From Acanthaster planci (taxonomy: Eukaryota; Echinodermata; Asteroidea; Valvatida; Acanthasteridae), in contig NW_019091494.1 in assembly GCF_001949145.1 (NCBI RefSeq), positions 304,263-368,262 of the forward strand: a stretch of DNA of 64,000 nucleotides, written 5' to 3'. The notes under the pieces were generated by a model that was not told where the DNA came from, did no database searches, and saw only the letters and a program-made list of their open reading frames with translations. The stretch's first letter is position 1; each line of letters starts with the position of its first letter. The position numbers were made by a program, and so were the translations under genes. Shown piece by piece: positions 14,501-29,500 of this stretch.

Positions 14501-17500
14501 AGAGCAGTAATCTAATCACACCACATGACTGCTGTCTGTTTGTCTGCATATCCAACTGTTGATATTTTACCTACCATCGCATTCCACTACAGCTTCCAAG
14601 CCTGCTCCATTGACAGCCTTCAGGGTTACGTAGTATGTTGTGTTGTGCTGCAATACCCCTGTCAGATTCTTACTGATAGCCGTCTGGTTCAACCCAACGT
14701 TGACAAAGTCTTGCAGGTCTGTGGCACCTCTAGAGGTTCCGATGGCCCAATAATGCTCCTGAAAGAAAAACGGTTTGCTGGTGCTGGAAAGTACAGTCTT
14801 CCTATCATTGTCTACACCTTCATCACAACTCTGCAGAAAGATGTGCTCAGAAAAAACTAATCAGCACCAAATGTCAAACAACTGGTGGCTCATAATTGAA
14901 AGCCTTCTGTAGATCCACAGAATCTGCAGAAATTGAGTACCTTTTTGGGTGGGGGGACTTAGGGGGTCCTCAATTACAGGAGGGGAGCACCTTCTCTAAT
15001 TTCTGGTGAGTGGGGCTGTGCGCACCCTTTGTTACACTGCTAAGGTCACCACATATCCATACACGGTGCTCTTTATCTTTGTGACGTACTGATTCTTCAC
15101 CATCCAAACCTCATGCTGGGGATACTGGCTGGGAGGGAGGTGTCAGGGAATTATACCCCCTTGTGAATTGCCCAAAATACATTTAGGAAACAGAGAAACG
15201 ATACCTGTATCTAACCCTCTCTTCACAGTTAACCCATCCCGCCTTTCATCTAAGCCAAGACCTGCCCTGCTTTGCAAGTCCCACTTTTATATAGCAAATT
15301 TGTCCGACAATGCAAATTCTACCTTAATGTCACTCTCCAAATCTACGAAACTCCACAAGACTTTAATTGTAGAACCTGAGGACTGGAAAGTTGTCGGCTC
15401 AAACTCATTGAAGTTGGGGTCAGTGTAGAAGAACACATCAAGCTGAGCTGGAGTGTCATCAATGTAGAAACCGTTAGAAGAAGCCACTGCAGTTTTACCA
15501 TTTCCCAAGTATGTTTTGACTGTGGAGTAAACAGTGAGGTGCGTCAAGTTTGTGTTGACAATCAATCTTTAAAACACTAATAATTTAAAGTTCAAAATTC
15601 ATTGGATATTTCTCTTACATTGGAGATGTTGATTGGTACCAAGTGACACATTTGATTTATCACTGAAGTATTGATAATCTGGATACTAGCAGACTACTCA
15701 ACATTTGTCTTCAGTGAATATGTAATCAATTCTTTGAAATTAAAAATTACGTTATCATCTAAGCCAGCTTTGCAATAACATGCATGAAGTTTAGCGGGGG
15801 CTAATGCATACAACACTAGAAGACACACAAAAACTAGTGAATTCGATATACATGTATATGAGTATGGTTTTTCAACAAAAATACACAACTGACTTTCTTT
15901 TTGACTTAAAAACTGCTTAAAAAAGTATGTCCATCCATCTAACACTGGCAATCGATTAATCAGTATTATACATTTCCTGTAAACAAAAGATAGTTATTTC
16001 TTTGGCTTCTATGTACAGAAAAGCTCACCTGTCAAGAAAAATGGATACTGTAACCCATCTTGTCTGGGGGCTGGCATTGTTGCATTTGTGTCATTATCAA
16101 CACTGGTTCCATTCAGGAGCTCCAGCCTGGGCAGATGAAGGTCAGTGAGTGTGAACGTGATGGCCACAGCATCCATGGAACATGAGGGGTCGCACTGGTA
16201 ACGATCACAGGGACTGATGCAAGGGACACATGGCCTTCCAAACTGTAAACAGACAAACAAGCAACAGAGATATCAGCTACATTGCAATTTGGGTTTCTGA
16301 ATTGTGAACAGAGATATTGATAAATGGGAAGAACTACTGACAGTAGAGCTGGAGCTCAATTGGAGCACAAGTAAGGTGTTCTAGAAGTCACAAGCTCATA
16401 TCCAGCTCAGGTAAATTTGCTTGTGCATTTTTACAATCAACTTGGGTGTAGGATCAAATCTGAAGCATGAGTGTTACAGGTTAGGATTTGCTACTCATAA
16501 TGAGTGGGTTGGACAATAGAGAATCCAGCTGCCAGCCACATGTCTTTGAGCAAGCCACTTTACCCATACTTCCATCTCTCCACCTACCAGAAGTATAAAT
16601 GTGTACCAGAACTAGGTGGTGAATAGTTCACAGCCTACAATTAATTCAGCTTCCCAATGGTTGACTAATCCACTGAAGCACTGTAAGCTTATTACCTCCT
16701 GGAATGCCACGATATCTGTGGCCCCTGCCACTGAGCCCACACCAGCAAAGTAGCGGGAGACAGGACTGGTCCCAGCCCTGAATGATGCCCCATAACGACA
16801 CAGCTTACTCTGGTCAGGTGGCATTCTAAACCAGAAGAAAAGGAAACATGTGGCTGAATACATGGATGCATGATGTAGAATTTTTAAAAAAATGAAACAT
16901 GCAAAAGTGGAAGTGGTAAGTGACCTTTTCAAAATTGAAATTCACAAAAGGGTAAACAAGTGAGGAAGCAAATTATACAGACCTCAGGTTTCGGAGTGTT
17001 GCTGTGACCGATGGAGGACTGAAGGGATCCAGCAGTTCAGGAATGTAGCTGTTACGATTGAAGACATGAAGGATGAGCTTTGTAGATGAGGACATGACTG
17101 GTACACCAGTCACAGAGGAGAGCAGCTTACCATCAACATTCACTTCAAAGGACCATTCATCCTACGACAAGGGGAAAGCATCAATGAGAGTTACAAGGAA
17201 TGGAAGACCACAATTACTTTGCACACTCCTGAAATGAGAGCCTGACAGAATTACCAATTTTCACTTGCTGGGATTCTATTCATGGCTTCCTGATCCCTAC
17301 TCCTGAATCCAAAACAGAACTGATTGAGCTGCTTAATTGAGATGAGACACTTGGTTAAGCTACTACATGAAAAACTACTGTTTCATGAGGAGAAATAAAT
17401 AGATATATACATGTGCATCAAATTAAAATTTTGGCCTAAAAAGCTGTTCATGGTGAGTAAAGCTTATTTCTAAACTCAGCAAAAAGGTGCTGAGATGATC

Positions 17501-20500
17501 CACGAAATTGATGATTTCATGATTTCTACAAGAACTCCCTGTGGCAATGTCAGTTGATACAGCACGGGCATTTGGCCGAAGCAAATATCTCATGAACAGA
17601 ATTTACCTCATCAGCATCAAATGGCATGACCCTGAAGTTAATGGAATAATGACGCTCTTCCACTGATGGGTCGTAGTCCAGATCCACAATGTTTGACGTC
17701 ATTGGCCAGTCATCCTCAAAGTAGCGACACCACAAGACAGCCTGCGATTTATTTCCATCTGGCAAAAGACAATACAATCAACAATGCATCATAGCATAAG
17801 GGAAGTTGAACACATCCTGCGACTAATTTTCAACTCACTGTGCACAATCCTACATCGTCATTATATAAAGTTGCAACAAAAGGTGGTCAATAAGTGTCCC
17901 ACGATGACAGAAAAATTTTACATCTTTGCCACTGTTAATGTGAAGTGAATGCATTACGTTGCTTGAATTTAACTGATCAATGTCTGCAGACATGCAGTTG
18001 ACAGCAGTTGTCGTATGTACTCGAATGGCACTCATTTATCAAAAAAGTTACTGGACATATCAACCCACTTGGATAGAGTTGGAAGCCACAGGCTCTCTGT
18101 GGAATCCATCTGCCACTTTTGTCATCAGAGATACTGTCTCCATCTTCGTCAGGTCTCTCGATGGACCACGGTACTTTGGCAGTGGTCATGATCAGGCCTT
18201 GGGCTGCCTCTGTTGTGGTTGCACCGTTGGGTTGCGACTTGACCGTGGGAATAGCAACGGTCGTATTACTGTCCGCAGGATCAGATATGCCAAGGAAGTC
18301 AAGGCAATCACACAATGGGCAAGCCGACTGGGGAAACAAAATAACGGCAAAAGTAGGGAAAACGTCAGTTACTTCTCAATGCATCTTTGATTTGAGAATT
18401 TCTTATCTTGTCTGATCATTTTTTGCTTCAAAACCAAATATACGTTCAAGAAGCCAGTTAGTTCCTTTAAAAACACAAACAGCCTTAGTGCATGTAAAAG
18501 ATAGGGAAAAGTTCATTTGATGTAGGGCCCACACAATGCGTGCATGAAGTCATATGTGGCATGGAATACACTGAGGCAATTTTAATCTGAACTAAAAATG
18601 TGCATAGGTATCTGTTTTCTTTTTTTGTTGAATCAAATGCAGTGTTTAAAGACAATGATCAGCAAATATACCTAACGGCCATCTGTTGTTTGCAGAATTT
18701 TCCTGAGTGTACAAACCGTACTCTGGATGGGGTATTAGAGGCCTTGTTAATTAAGCCTTACCCAGCCTGTACTTTCCACTTTGTGCTCACTGAGAGAAGT
18801 AACAGTACGGTACTCTTTCAATACTAGTGAAAGTGATAAAAAAGATGGATGACTCCTTATCTTTTTCATGTTTATACCTACCTGATTAAGAGGCTGTGTG
18901 TAGCAGCACTGACAGATCCCTTCCTGCCAGTTCTCTCGTCCACCAAAGTCAAACTCTCCGATCACTCCATCTGGGCCATCCCAGAATAGGATACTGGTCA
19001 CGCTGTGCAGTTCCGATGATGCGGCTTTCAAGTCAAACTAGATAATGTAACAGTGACAAAAATGGTAGAGTGCCTTGTTTTAAATAAAAGTTTCCAGCAA
19101 TTCTTTGGAAGTTTAAACAGCTGTAAGGGAACTCCTACAAAACCCTACAAACCAAATGACAGGAGTGTCTGAGTGACAGATGAAATCAATATCAGACTTC
19201 CGTGAGATCCCAACTGACTGTGGAAATTAACACTTTGAAGTTTCAGTAAATCTCTGCATTACACGAGACAGAAATCATCAGATGGAAATTGGGGAACTGA
19301 ATGTAATGGATTGAAATCAAAGACAAATGGATCATTCTGTAAATTTGGCACCCAAGTTCTTTTGTGATGTCTCTGTCATATCTGACATGCGATGCAAGTT
19401 TACAACATATTCTTGAATGTTCCAGATTGATCAGTAATTAATGCAAATTATCTGCCAAACAACTACAAACAGTTTGAAGTCAAATTTCAGTAATATTTCC
19501 AGGTTAAATTACACATCAGATGTAATAGGGACACAAAACTGTAACACTTTTGGACCCTGAATTTATAGAAAAACCGGGTTTTGCTGTTAGAAGGGAGCCA
19601 ACACACTTCAGTCAGATCAGTTTCAAGACACATACAGTTATCTGAGAAGACCACTTTTAGTGGCAGAACATGCATCTCTGTAAATGTACAAAGAGATTGT
19701 CTGGCAGTAGCGTAAATCTGTGTTGGAAACTGGAGGATGGGGAAAGGTGGGGGGATGACTCGCCCAGACATGGAAGTTTGAAATTTGAAAAAGGGGGGAG
19801 GACACCATATACATTTTATGGGGGAGGCGATGTTTATGGTAAAGATGTACATTTGTAATGTGTATCAAATTCATGCAGAATCTTACATCGGAATGGGATA
19901 TTCATGGCTTTTCAAAATTGCTTCCCCTTTTTAGTGATATTGCAAACATTGTTTTCATTGGGAAATACTGAAAAGTCTTCACAATCTGCTTTACATTTTT
20001 TGCTCATCACAAAAAAGTGGGGGGATGATTCCATAGTCCATCTCCCCCACCTTAAAAAGTGGGGGGGGTATATACCCGCCTGGGATTTAGGCCCAAGGTG
20101 TCTGGCATTATGTGATGTATTAATCAAGTCCACTATAATTGTCACTTATCAAACAACTAAGGTCCGTACGCCACCTTGAAAGCTGATTTCACTGGGGAAT
20201 CCTTTGGGCATGATATAAACGGAATGATGGGCTGTATATTTTGTTGACTTTTAACACAAAATCGACTGAGAACACTAACCTCATACTCAGAGCTCCTGAC
20301 AATCTGAGCATTGGTGACATAGGCCCCAGACAGCATGCGTGGCCCTCTAGTGTCCCGCTCCATCTTCAGTGTCAAACTCTCGTTGGCTGCAAACACCTGT
20401 ACAAGTTAAATTCTGAATTATTTGAGAAGCTTCAAGAATGCAACATCAAATCATCCCCAGGGCAAATGCTTACTCAAACCACACTTAAATCCGTGTCTTG

Positions 20501-23500
20501 CTGTAAGAATAAAGGCCCCAAATTAATAACCAGTAGAAATTTCACTACATCCCACAGCATGGCTGATCTCTCTGACAATTACACTAACGATAATAACACT
20601 GGGAGATATAGGAGGAATGGACTGGAAATCTAGTTTTAATCACCCTCCTTCATCTGGACAGTTTTATTTTGAATGTTTAGTAAAGAAATATCACTAAATC
20701 TTGCTTCAGAACTTGGCCTCTGAGTCTCTGTATGCCTCAACTTTAACCTCAGCAAACATTTTTAATTTTTAAGCTGTCCATCAATAATACCAACACTTTG
20801 CTTGTCAAGCTGAGGGTTACTGTGCTTTTGAAGTGGAAAATAAATTTATTCTTCCTTCAAGATACCCAAATGTCCCTGTGAATGCACGCATGTGCACTAA
20901 GAAAGTCACTGCCTAGTATTTTGTCGACCTACCTGCTGTGAATGGTACTCCAAGTCCCACTTGTCCCTGTTCATGTTCCAGAGTCCCTTGAAGTCAAGTG
21001 CTGACCACTGCGGATCAGTGAAGGGAATGTCCCTCAATGGACAGGCGGGACCCACTGGGTTGGGCAGGTGGAGAATTGTGCCTGTAATGATCAAGTCAAA
21101 TTGTAAGTTGTAAAAAGATGAGGGCATTACAGAAATAGCCTTTCAGCACAACATTAAAAACAAGAAAATTAACCGGTTGATGTCGGAAGATGTGTAAATA
21201 GGATCTGGTAATTTCTATTTACAGGAATGGCTGATGGGTTGATGAACCATTAAGCATTTCAAGACTCTGGCAGTGGATGTGTGTGCCACTGTAATCCCTC
21301 ATTTTCATTTTTTTTGTGCTGTCCAAAGACCAAGACAAAGCATGTGTTGAACTTCAACCTGACCAATATGGCTACCTGTTGTAGCAAGTATTGCTCTGTG
21401 GAAGCATCTCAGCATGTCAACATTGCAAAATATGAGCTTTCAATAAAAAGAATTGTACAAATATTGTTCAAGTGACTCTCAATAGTCAGTTTTTATGGGG
21501 TTTGGCTGCATTTTAAAATCGAGGTGGAATATCCTACTCTTTTCAAAAGTCAAGTATTTCAGCTAAACATAACACAATCAGCAAATGGCACAATAAACTG
21601 TCAAGGAGTATCAGTTTACCAGAAACTTGGCTTCGGTCTCCACTGTCTGTAATATCCATCTTGAAGTCCATTCCATCTGCCACCAGCCCGACTGTTGGCT
21701 CTGACAAGTCCACAAAGATGGGTCCAACTTGGGTCTGTACACTATCGCCTGCCTGGTTCACAGCTAACAGCTGAACATAGTAAGGGTGGTTCATCTGGAA
21801 AGTACAATAGTAGACAAATAGTTTAAATAGACTAAATCAAAATAAGAACCCAAACTGAAATATCCAAGAACGGCAGCATGCTTTGATAAGAGGAACACCA
21901 GCATAAATGTAAAGTCAATATGAAGTTTATTTCCATAATTCTCCAGACAGATGATGAAATATGCCCAAAAGGACCATACTCAGTAGAGCTAGCAGTGTGA
22001 AAAGGGTACAGGAATGTTTTATAAATTTAAAACTTTTCAGACGATATATGCTCTAAAGTGCTTCATAAAAAGATTAGAAATTAGGTCTAGCTACAAGACC
22101 TGGAGTTTAAAGACCAATACATTGTGGTGGATTCTAAGTGTAAATTTAGGAAGCAATTTGTTTTGTGCACATGCAAATGATCCAGTGATTTATACAGTTT
22201 TACTGTGATAAAATTGGACTATACCCCTTATACCAAATGCCAAAGCTGCAACCTGTTTCCCTCTAATTCTTTCTTACATTCTTTTCTATATTAAAATGTT
22301 GAAATGACAAAATAATTTACCAGCCTGAATGACAAATGTCAGTATTAGGCCTTAAGTATTCTGGCATCTGTGGATTTTTAAAACAACAATATTAATCTAT
22401 TAATTAGTTTATTGTCAATAAAAGACAAGGTTTGCCATTGCTTTACCTCTAGGTTTAGGTCCACAAATGTGTGATCCCTGATGCCTGGGCCAAGTACCAG
22501 CCAGTCTTGGTCGGGTACCGGTGTCAAGTTGTTGTCATCTCTGACGTCACATGATGCAGCTTGCATAAGGCGGAGATTGAAGGATTTGATTCCGCTCTCG
22601 TCATCCTTGTAATCTTCCCACACCACAGACACAGACTCGTCGCTGTCGGTGTATGTCACCAGCTGTGGTTACCAAAAGGGTTTCACAGTCAAGAGAAAGA
22701 GCAATAAACCATGGAGGTACAGTACATTACCCTATTACACCCTATTATATAGAGATTGGGTCTGGCATATTACACCCTAAAGGGTGTAATATGGGAGTAT
22801 CTTACAACTTTGAATAGTTGGAATGTCCCCCTGGGAATGCTTTGTTCTCATTCTGGGATGGGGAGCTGTTCCACTTGAAACACTGCATTCCCAATGCTAC
22901 CTCAGAACGGTCTTTTCACAAAGTGGACCATTCCCTTTAATGTGGGAACGTTCTCATGGATCCAGGGGCGTAGCCAGGGTGGGACACCCCCCCCAACAAA
23001 TTCCTAGTGTCCCCCACTAAAAATAACAGATGAATGGATATTGAACAAAGCTAACAAAAGCTTGGCCCCAAAAAAACACTCTGCTTGAAAGCTGGAGTCC
23101 CCTTGTGCCCCCACACTAGTAAAATCTTAGGTATGCTACTGCATGGATGCTAGTATTCCTATGAGATCCATTCAATGGTTGAAAGTGAGTAGATAATTAG
23201 CAATTGACCCTAAGGGAGGGGGGCAGAATCTGCAACAAAATGAAACCCAACATCGGATTAAACTGAAACTGCACAGATGTACTCATAATGATCATCTCAA
23301 CATGCATGCCAAGTTTGAAAAAGATCAGGCCCGCGATAGCTGAGACCATTGGGTCTGTTTGGTGGTCCAAAGAAGCCTGGTTCTTTTTAGATGTAGTGAT
23401 ATTAGCAGTGAAGAAGAAGGTAGAAAATTAGTGGCAACTGGTAGGATTATTATTTCGATAATAACGATGCCAATCTCCGTCAAAGTCCACTTTTTAACTA

Positions 23501-26500
23501 TATTTAGTATTTAAAATCAATTTTTCACTCAATGTGGAAGGATACAAAGTGCTGGGTAATGACATGGTATGCAGATACAAAACTTTGTATGCAAAACTGA
23601 AGAGTACATTTTGTAGTGAGATGGTCCAGCCCATTTAATTTAGTTCAGCTTTTCAGGATTCTCATGCCAATTATTCCCTCACATTATCTTGTTAGGAGAT
23701 CACTATGGCTGTGCAGGTGTGTTATACTGCCCTCCAGAAAGTCATGTTATGGTTTCGCATAGTAAAGGAGTGATCAACTAGAAGTGGGACGCCAAAAGAT
23801 CTTAAAGTCTCACCACAACACACGAAGATTCAGGGGAGGTGTGATATCCAAAAAATGAGTAGCTTGTAGGCGATCTCAAAAGAAGTCACTGCAACATAGA
23901 ACAATTCAGCACTGAGCACACCCTGATGAATAGGATGTGTAAGATCATTATGAAAAATAACAGAGAGAAGCTGGACTGCACTTACCATGTCGTAGAAAGG
24001 CCCAGCACGCAATCGACCCTCAGTGGGAGGAGTGACATCAATAGAGAAGTAGCTGGTAGAGGCATTACACTGCCCTGCTTCGTTCATGCCTGAAAGTAGT
24101 ACAATGAACTGTCAAACATCAGAAAACATTTTGAAATTGTTTGTGACTCAACAGCAGTGTTGTAGTCGAGACCATCACAAGACCAGGCACGAGACCATGC
24201 ACAAGATCAGTCACAACTCACAGGGTGAAAAATGACAAAGAAGTGCTTTTGTTGCAGTTCATTTGAAAAGCTTGTGACTTGAATTCAGACTGGAGGTCTT
24301 GTGTTGGTCTTGCGTTGGTCTCGCATGGTCTTGTAAAGATCTTAAGTGGTCTTAACTACAATACTGCTCCACAGTGCTTTTTAATACACAGAAATACAAA
24401 TTGTAAGAAAATTTGGGAAATTACAGGACCCAATTTCACGGCACTGCTAAGCACACAAGTTTATGCTAACAGAGGATCCATGTATTTCATGGAGACCGTA
24501 AGCAGTAAGCACGGTATAAGGCACACCTCCCTCAGAGGAAAATTTGCTTAGGGAAGTGGCAAAACCATGGAAATCTCTGTGTGCATGCAATCGTAGGCAC
24601 AACCAGGGCAAGCACTGCTATAAAATAGTGCTTAAGGTTATAAATTTTTGTGCTAAAGTAAGCACGACTTTTCTGCTAACTGTTAAGCAGCTTTACAAAA
24701 GTGGGCCCAGATGTAGAAGACAACTGAAAAACGCTTATTGGTGCACCCCTAATACAAACTACTGATATCTAACAGATTTAAAAGGTTTCAAAACATTCAC
24801 TCTATTTCTATAAATACATCCTATGAATCCATCACTTTCCGAATGCCTCACTTGAGAATACCAGTTGATCACTATATATGATCATTATAAACTCACCCAC
24901 AGCAGTCACGTAATAAGACCCCTCCTGTGTCAGATTTAGGCCCTTGAGCTCCACAAAGGTGTCTTTGCCCACAAAATGCATTGATCTCTCACTGAACGTA
25001 GCCCGGGACTGTGGAGTTACCAGCAGCATATCCAGGCAATCCATGTCTTCGGGTGGTGTGACAGAGGGAGAGGGTTTGCCCAGGCCAACGTAGTAGAGCA
25101 GAATGGGGACTGTGGATTCAAATTTGTCCCACTGAAGTTTGACCTCAGACAGGGAGTTCACAAAATCTGGAACTTCAACCTCAGTTACTAGATGAATAAA
25201 GAAAGTAACAGAATACGATTCTTCAGTTGATTATGTCACTACAGGTGCATGTCAGAAAAGAAATCATACAGGTATTGCTTTTATCTGGCTTTAGGTGGCT
25301 TTTTGAGTGTCTGGAACAAATGTAATATAAAAATTTGTCTTCCTTGTTCGACACGTACAACCTGGGCAGTCTTGATTAGGAACTTTACTATTGTAACAAA
25401 TTTAAGAAACACTTTTTCCTTTCAGTTAGCATGTCTTCCATTGGAAATGTCAAAACTTTCCAATATATTAACCCTAACCTCCTAGGGTGTATGTAAAATC
25501 ATATTGGAATCAGAGGATTTGGGATTGCTAGGGCTATGAATGAATAGTCCTGAAAGCGTAGTAATGATTTTCTTTATTTTACCGTTTTTCTTACAAAACA
25601 AAGATTTCCAAATACAATTGTAAAAGTGAAGATTGTCTGTAGAAATGAAGGGAAGAATGAAACAGGTACACATATTTACCAATCACTTGGGTATCCACAC
25701 CAACTTTGATCCCAGTTGATGTTACCTCAGCTGTAGAGAAACTAGCGCTGTGTCCCCTGACTGTTACATAATAGGTAGAGTCGAGGGCAGTGAGATCCAG
25801 GTTTCTGAAGGTGACTGACGTGTTCTGACCCATGTAGGTGAAGGGTACTACATTGTCTCTGGTCTTGGGGTAGCGCCGGTCAGTGCCAACTGCTGCCTCA
25901 TAGAAATCAACAGTTTGCTGGGTGGTTTGGCCTTTGTTGACCTCAGCGTTTCCTTTGGGAACAGCAGGTAGACGGTCAGTATGTATTGGAAATGTGGAAA
26001 TGCATCCCATGACTCAGTTTAAAGTCCAAATCATGTTCCATTCCTCAATCAAGCTCAAGTCACTCTGTTTATTCAGACTCCGACTTGTCGTGAAGATGGG
26101 TTTGGCTTTGCTTCAACACCAAAAAACCGACCAAAATATGGCTAAATTTCAAAATTATCTTTCCTGAATTCATGCAAAATAATCATAGTCTTAAATTAAG
26201 TCTGATGAGTCTCTTTACGCCAAACCCCAAAATACTAGATCCAACTTATGATTCAGATATATGACACTTAAGACACATTAATAGTTGGTTTGACTGGACA
26301 AGAGATCAATGACAGGATAACAGCCAACATAGCAAAACATATTAAGACTCCACTTTATGGAAGAAAGGAACTGAGCCTGCAAGACAAACCTGTATGTTCT
26401 ACAGTTTCTGCTACTTGTGTCCCCTTTCCAAAACCCTTCCAGCTTGCTGATATGGTGTCTGTCTCCTTCTGGTAGGTCAAATCGAAGCCCACCAGGAGGC

Positions 26501-29500
26501 CATCGTAGACCTGGCCAGGTATCAAGGGTTCCCGCTTGACAGTAATCCCATCAGATCGAACAGTGACAGCCAGGCCGAGGGCATTGGTAGCCCGTACCAC
26601 GGTGTAGTAGGTTTCATCGTCTATCATATTAACATCTGTGTTGGAGTCAGATGTCTGTTCTGTATGTAACAAATGACAGACACGGTTTATTAAACATGCT
26701 CACATGATTTGCATAAAGAGAGCAACAGTCATACTTTTTTAATTTCACATCCCTTAGGTCAACAGAAAGTGGTTTCAAAGTCACAGCATCATATTAATTT
26801 TTTTACATGTTGTTACAACAATTATGTGGAAATTTAAACCAAGCCTCTCTTCGTTCTACAGATTGCTGTGTGATTAAATAACGAGGCACGGAAAACATTG
26901 AAATGCTGTTACTAAAGAATTAAAACTGTAACAGTGTCAATGATTTTCACTGATTGCAAAATGAGGCAAGGGTCACAGCCTTGTTATGCAAGGATGAAAC
27001 TTTAATATTTGGGTAACATTTGTGCAATTACCTCCAACGTCAGTCAATGGTTGAATTTCCTGTCCATCAATTCTGTAGATAGCCCACTCATACTTCTTCA
27101 TTGGGCAAGGATCTCCACTGAAATCCCATGCTGCACTCAGCTCCTGTAGGGCGGTCTGGAAGTCTGAGTCATCCATGTCATTGCTATCTACTCCGTCCTT
27201 GACCTCGAATGGTCGGAGTGGTTGGAGTCCAGCACTGAACCGGCTGACGTAGATGCCATTGGACACCGCAGTGCTGGTAAGTCCTGCTTCATTATAGCCC
27301 CTGACTGTGGCGTAGACCTTGTGGATATCGCTCAGATCGATATTAGAGATGAGCTCTGAAGTCTGGTCCTTGGCTACCTCGTAGAATGGCTTGACCTGTG
27401 ATCCTCCAGGCGTGGTGCCCAGGGCAACCTCGTACTTAGTGATCTGGGTGTCTTCGTCGGTGAATGCCTGCCACAGGATCTGTAGCTGGGTGAGTGATTC
27501 CAGACACTCTCCGTCCAGGCGCAAGCATTCCTCCTCATCTGTGCAGTCCCATTCCGGCAGAGTCACAGGATCACTGAAATTGAAGGTGTACACACCAGGC
27601 AGCTCTACCACCAGGCCGTAAGATGGAGGAGTATCATCAATCTCGATAGGACCAGAGAATGCTGTTGTACTTTGATTGACAGCATTGAAAGCTTCCACGG
27701 TGACATAGTAGACTTTGTTGTGAATCAGATTCAAATCTGTTGGGAAAAGTGGCATTTTTCAATAACATAATTCCAAATTTAATGTCATTCTGCATGCTCA
27801 TTACTGTCACTGGAAACTTTCCACCAAGATTTTTCTGTAAATCTGAGCAACGAGATTTCTACAAAGCAACATCACACAAACAGAATCCAACATAGGCACT
27901 TCAAACACAGAGCTCTTGGAAGCAATGCAATCTTTCCTGACTCTCTTTTGATAATGTTATAATATACAAATAATGAATATTTATGAGTGCAATAGTAAGA
28001 ATAATTGCACGAGGTGATAGATGAAACGGTCTATTCCACACAGTGGTGTAGCTAGAATTTTACTTGTGGGGAGGGCACAATGGGGCACCAGCATCTCATG
28101 GGGAGGCACCAGCTTTCAGTGGTGTTGTTTTTTGGGGGCAAGTTTTTGTTGGCCTTGTTCAATATCCATTAATCCTTTTTTTTAGTGGGGGGCACCTGGG
28201 GGGGACAAGGGAAATTGTGGGGGGTATGTGCCCCCCTGTGACTACGCCACTGATACCACGACGCAAAGCCAAGTCGAATAGACTAATTCATCTGTCACCG
28301 AATGCAATTATTCTTACACTCTGAGTACAGCTGGATTAAGTATCTGATTCAAACTGGAAGTTGTCCAGTTGTGAATCTGTTAATTTTTCGACATCGTATT
28401 CCGAGCTTGTTTAATCATTTGGCAGCCTTTTATCTGTTTCCTTATGTTGGCAGCATCAGCATTACTTACAAAATCAAATTCTTAAAATTATTTTGTAGAA
28501 TTATGGACAGCGGAGCTTGATCGCTCATCATTTTGCCATTGAGAAATTGCACCACTAAAAGCTACAGTGCAATTGATCCAGAGGTGTTCATTATTCGTTT
28601 GTATATGCACAGTTGTTATAAATTTTTTTCACTCTGCATGCATCGCGCATGCTTCGTGCACGTGTTGCATTTGGGTACAAATAATTCAATGCCATGTGAT
28701 CAACAATCCACCAATTAGATGACGGGGATTTATGCAAGTGTGGAGTAACACTGTTTATGATGATTGTCTGATAATTCAGAAAAGTTAAGCTTTGTTTGTG
28801 TTTGTAAGTATTCTCTTCTGAATGAAAGTATGATTCCATTGTTAGAGTAGCCAACCTTTGACACTGTAGTGAGAAAGATGCCCAGGTAGGTAGCCAGATT
28901 GAAACACGTCATCAAGACCCTGTGCTGAGCCAACAAACAGGTGGAAGTGGTCAATACCAGACTCAGCATCCAGGAAATCTGACCAGCTGCACAGCAGGGC
29001 GCTGTTAGCATGGATGAACGCAGGACAGTGGACCTGACAAGAAAACGGGATGAAAGGATGGTGCAAAATATTAGTCTGCATTATCTCTATCACTGGAATA
29101 GAATTTCAGGCAATCTATTCTCATCTGAGTGATGACTTGAGCCTTGAGTGTATCTTGTGGGAGATCCCAGGATGATCCATTAAAACAGCATTCAAGGATA
29201 AGACGAAAACTCAGATTAACTCCTTTAACCTACAGAACAGAATTTTTTTCAGTGAACGTAACTTTTGGATTAATGAGTGAAAGTCATTTTAATCAAGAAG
29301 TGCCTGGTGTGCAGATTCTTCAGGGATGGTGCAAAATTTATGAGGCCCTCAGATCTGGGTCTTTGATATGCCAGGATAAGTGGCTGTATGTACAAAGTAT
29401 GCTGGATCTGCAGTCTGTGAAACATACATTTATGTAGCATCTACAGAACAACTGTACCTGCAACACACAGCCTTTTTTACTGATTGCCAGCAACAAGAAC

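Noticed and set aside
17980-18415. Plus-strand frames of 136 and 98 residues
   Set aside because: They lie opposite exon 65, whose minus-strand frame fits its neighbours by phase and domain content.
19487-20179. Several overlapping frames on both strands
   Set aside because: They fall in the G-run-rich repeat and resemble frames at 57893-58099 only because the DNA repeat is shared.
25188-25199. Acceptor of exon 58 at the CTGAG upstream of GTTGAA
   Set aside because: It would put a stop codon in frame after exon 57; 25187 or 25166 keep frame.
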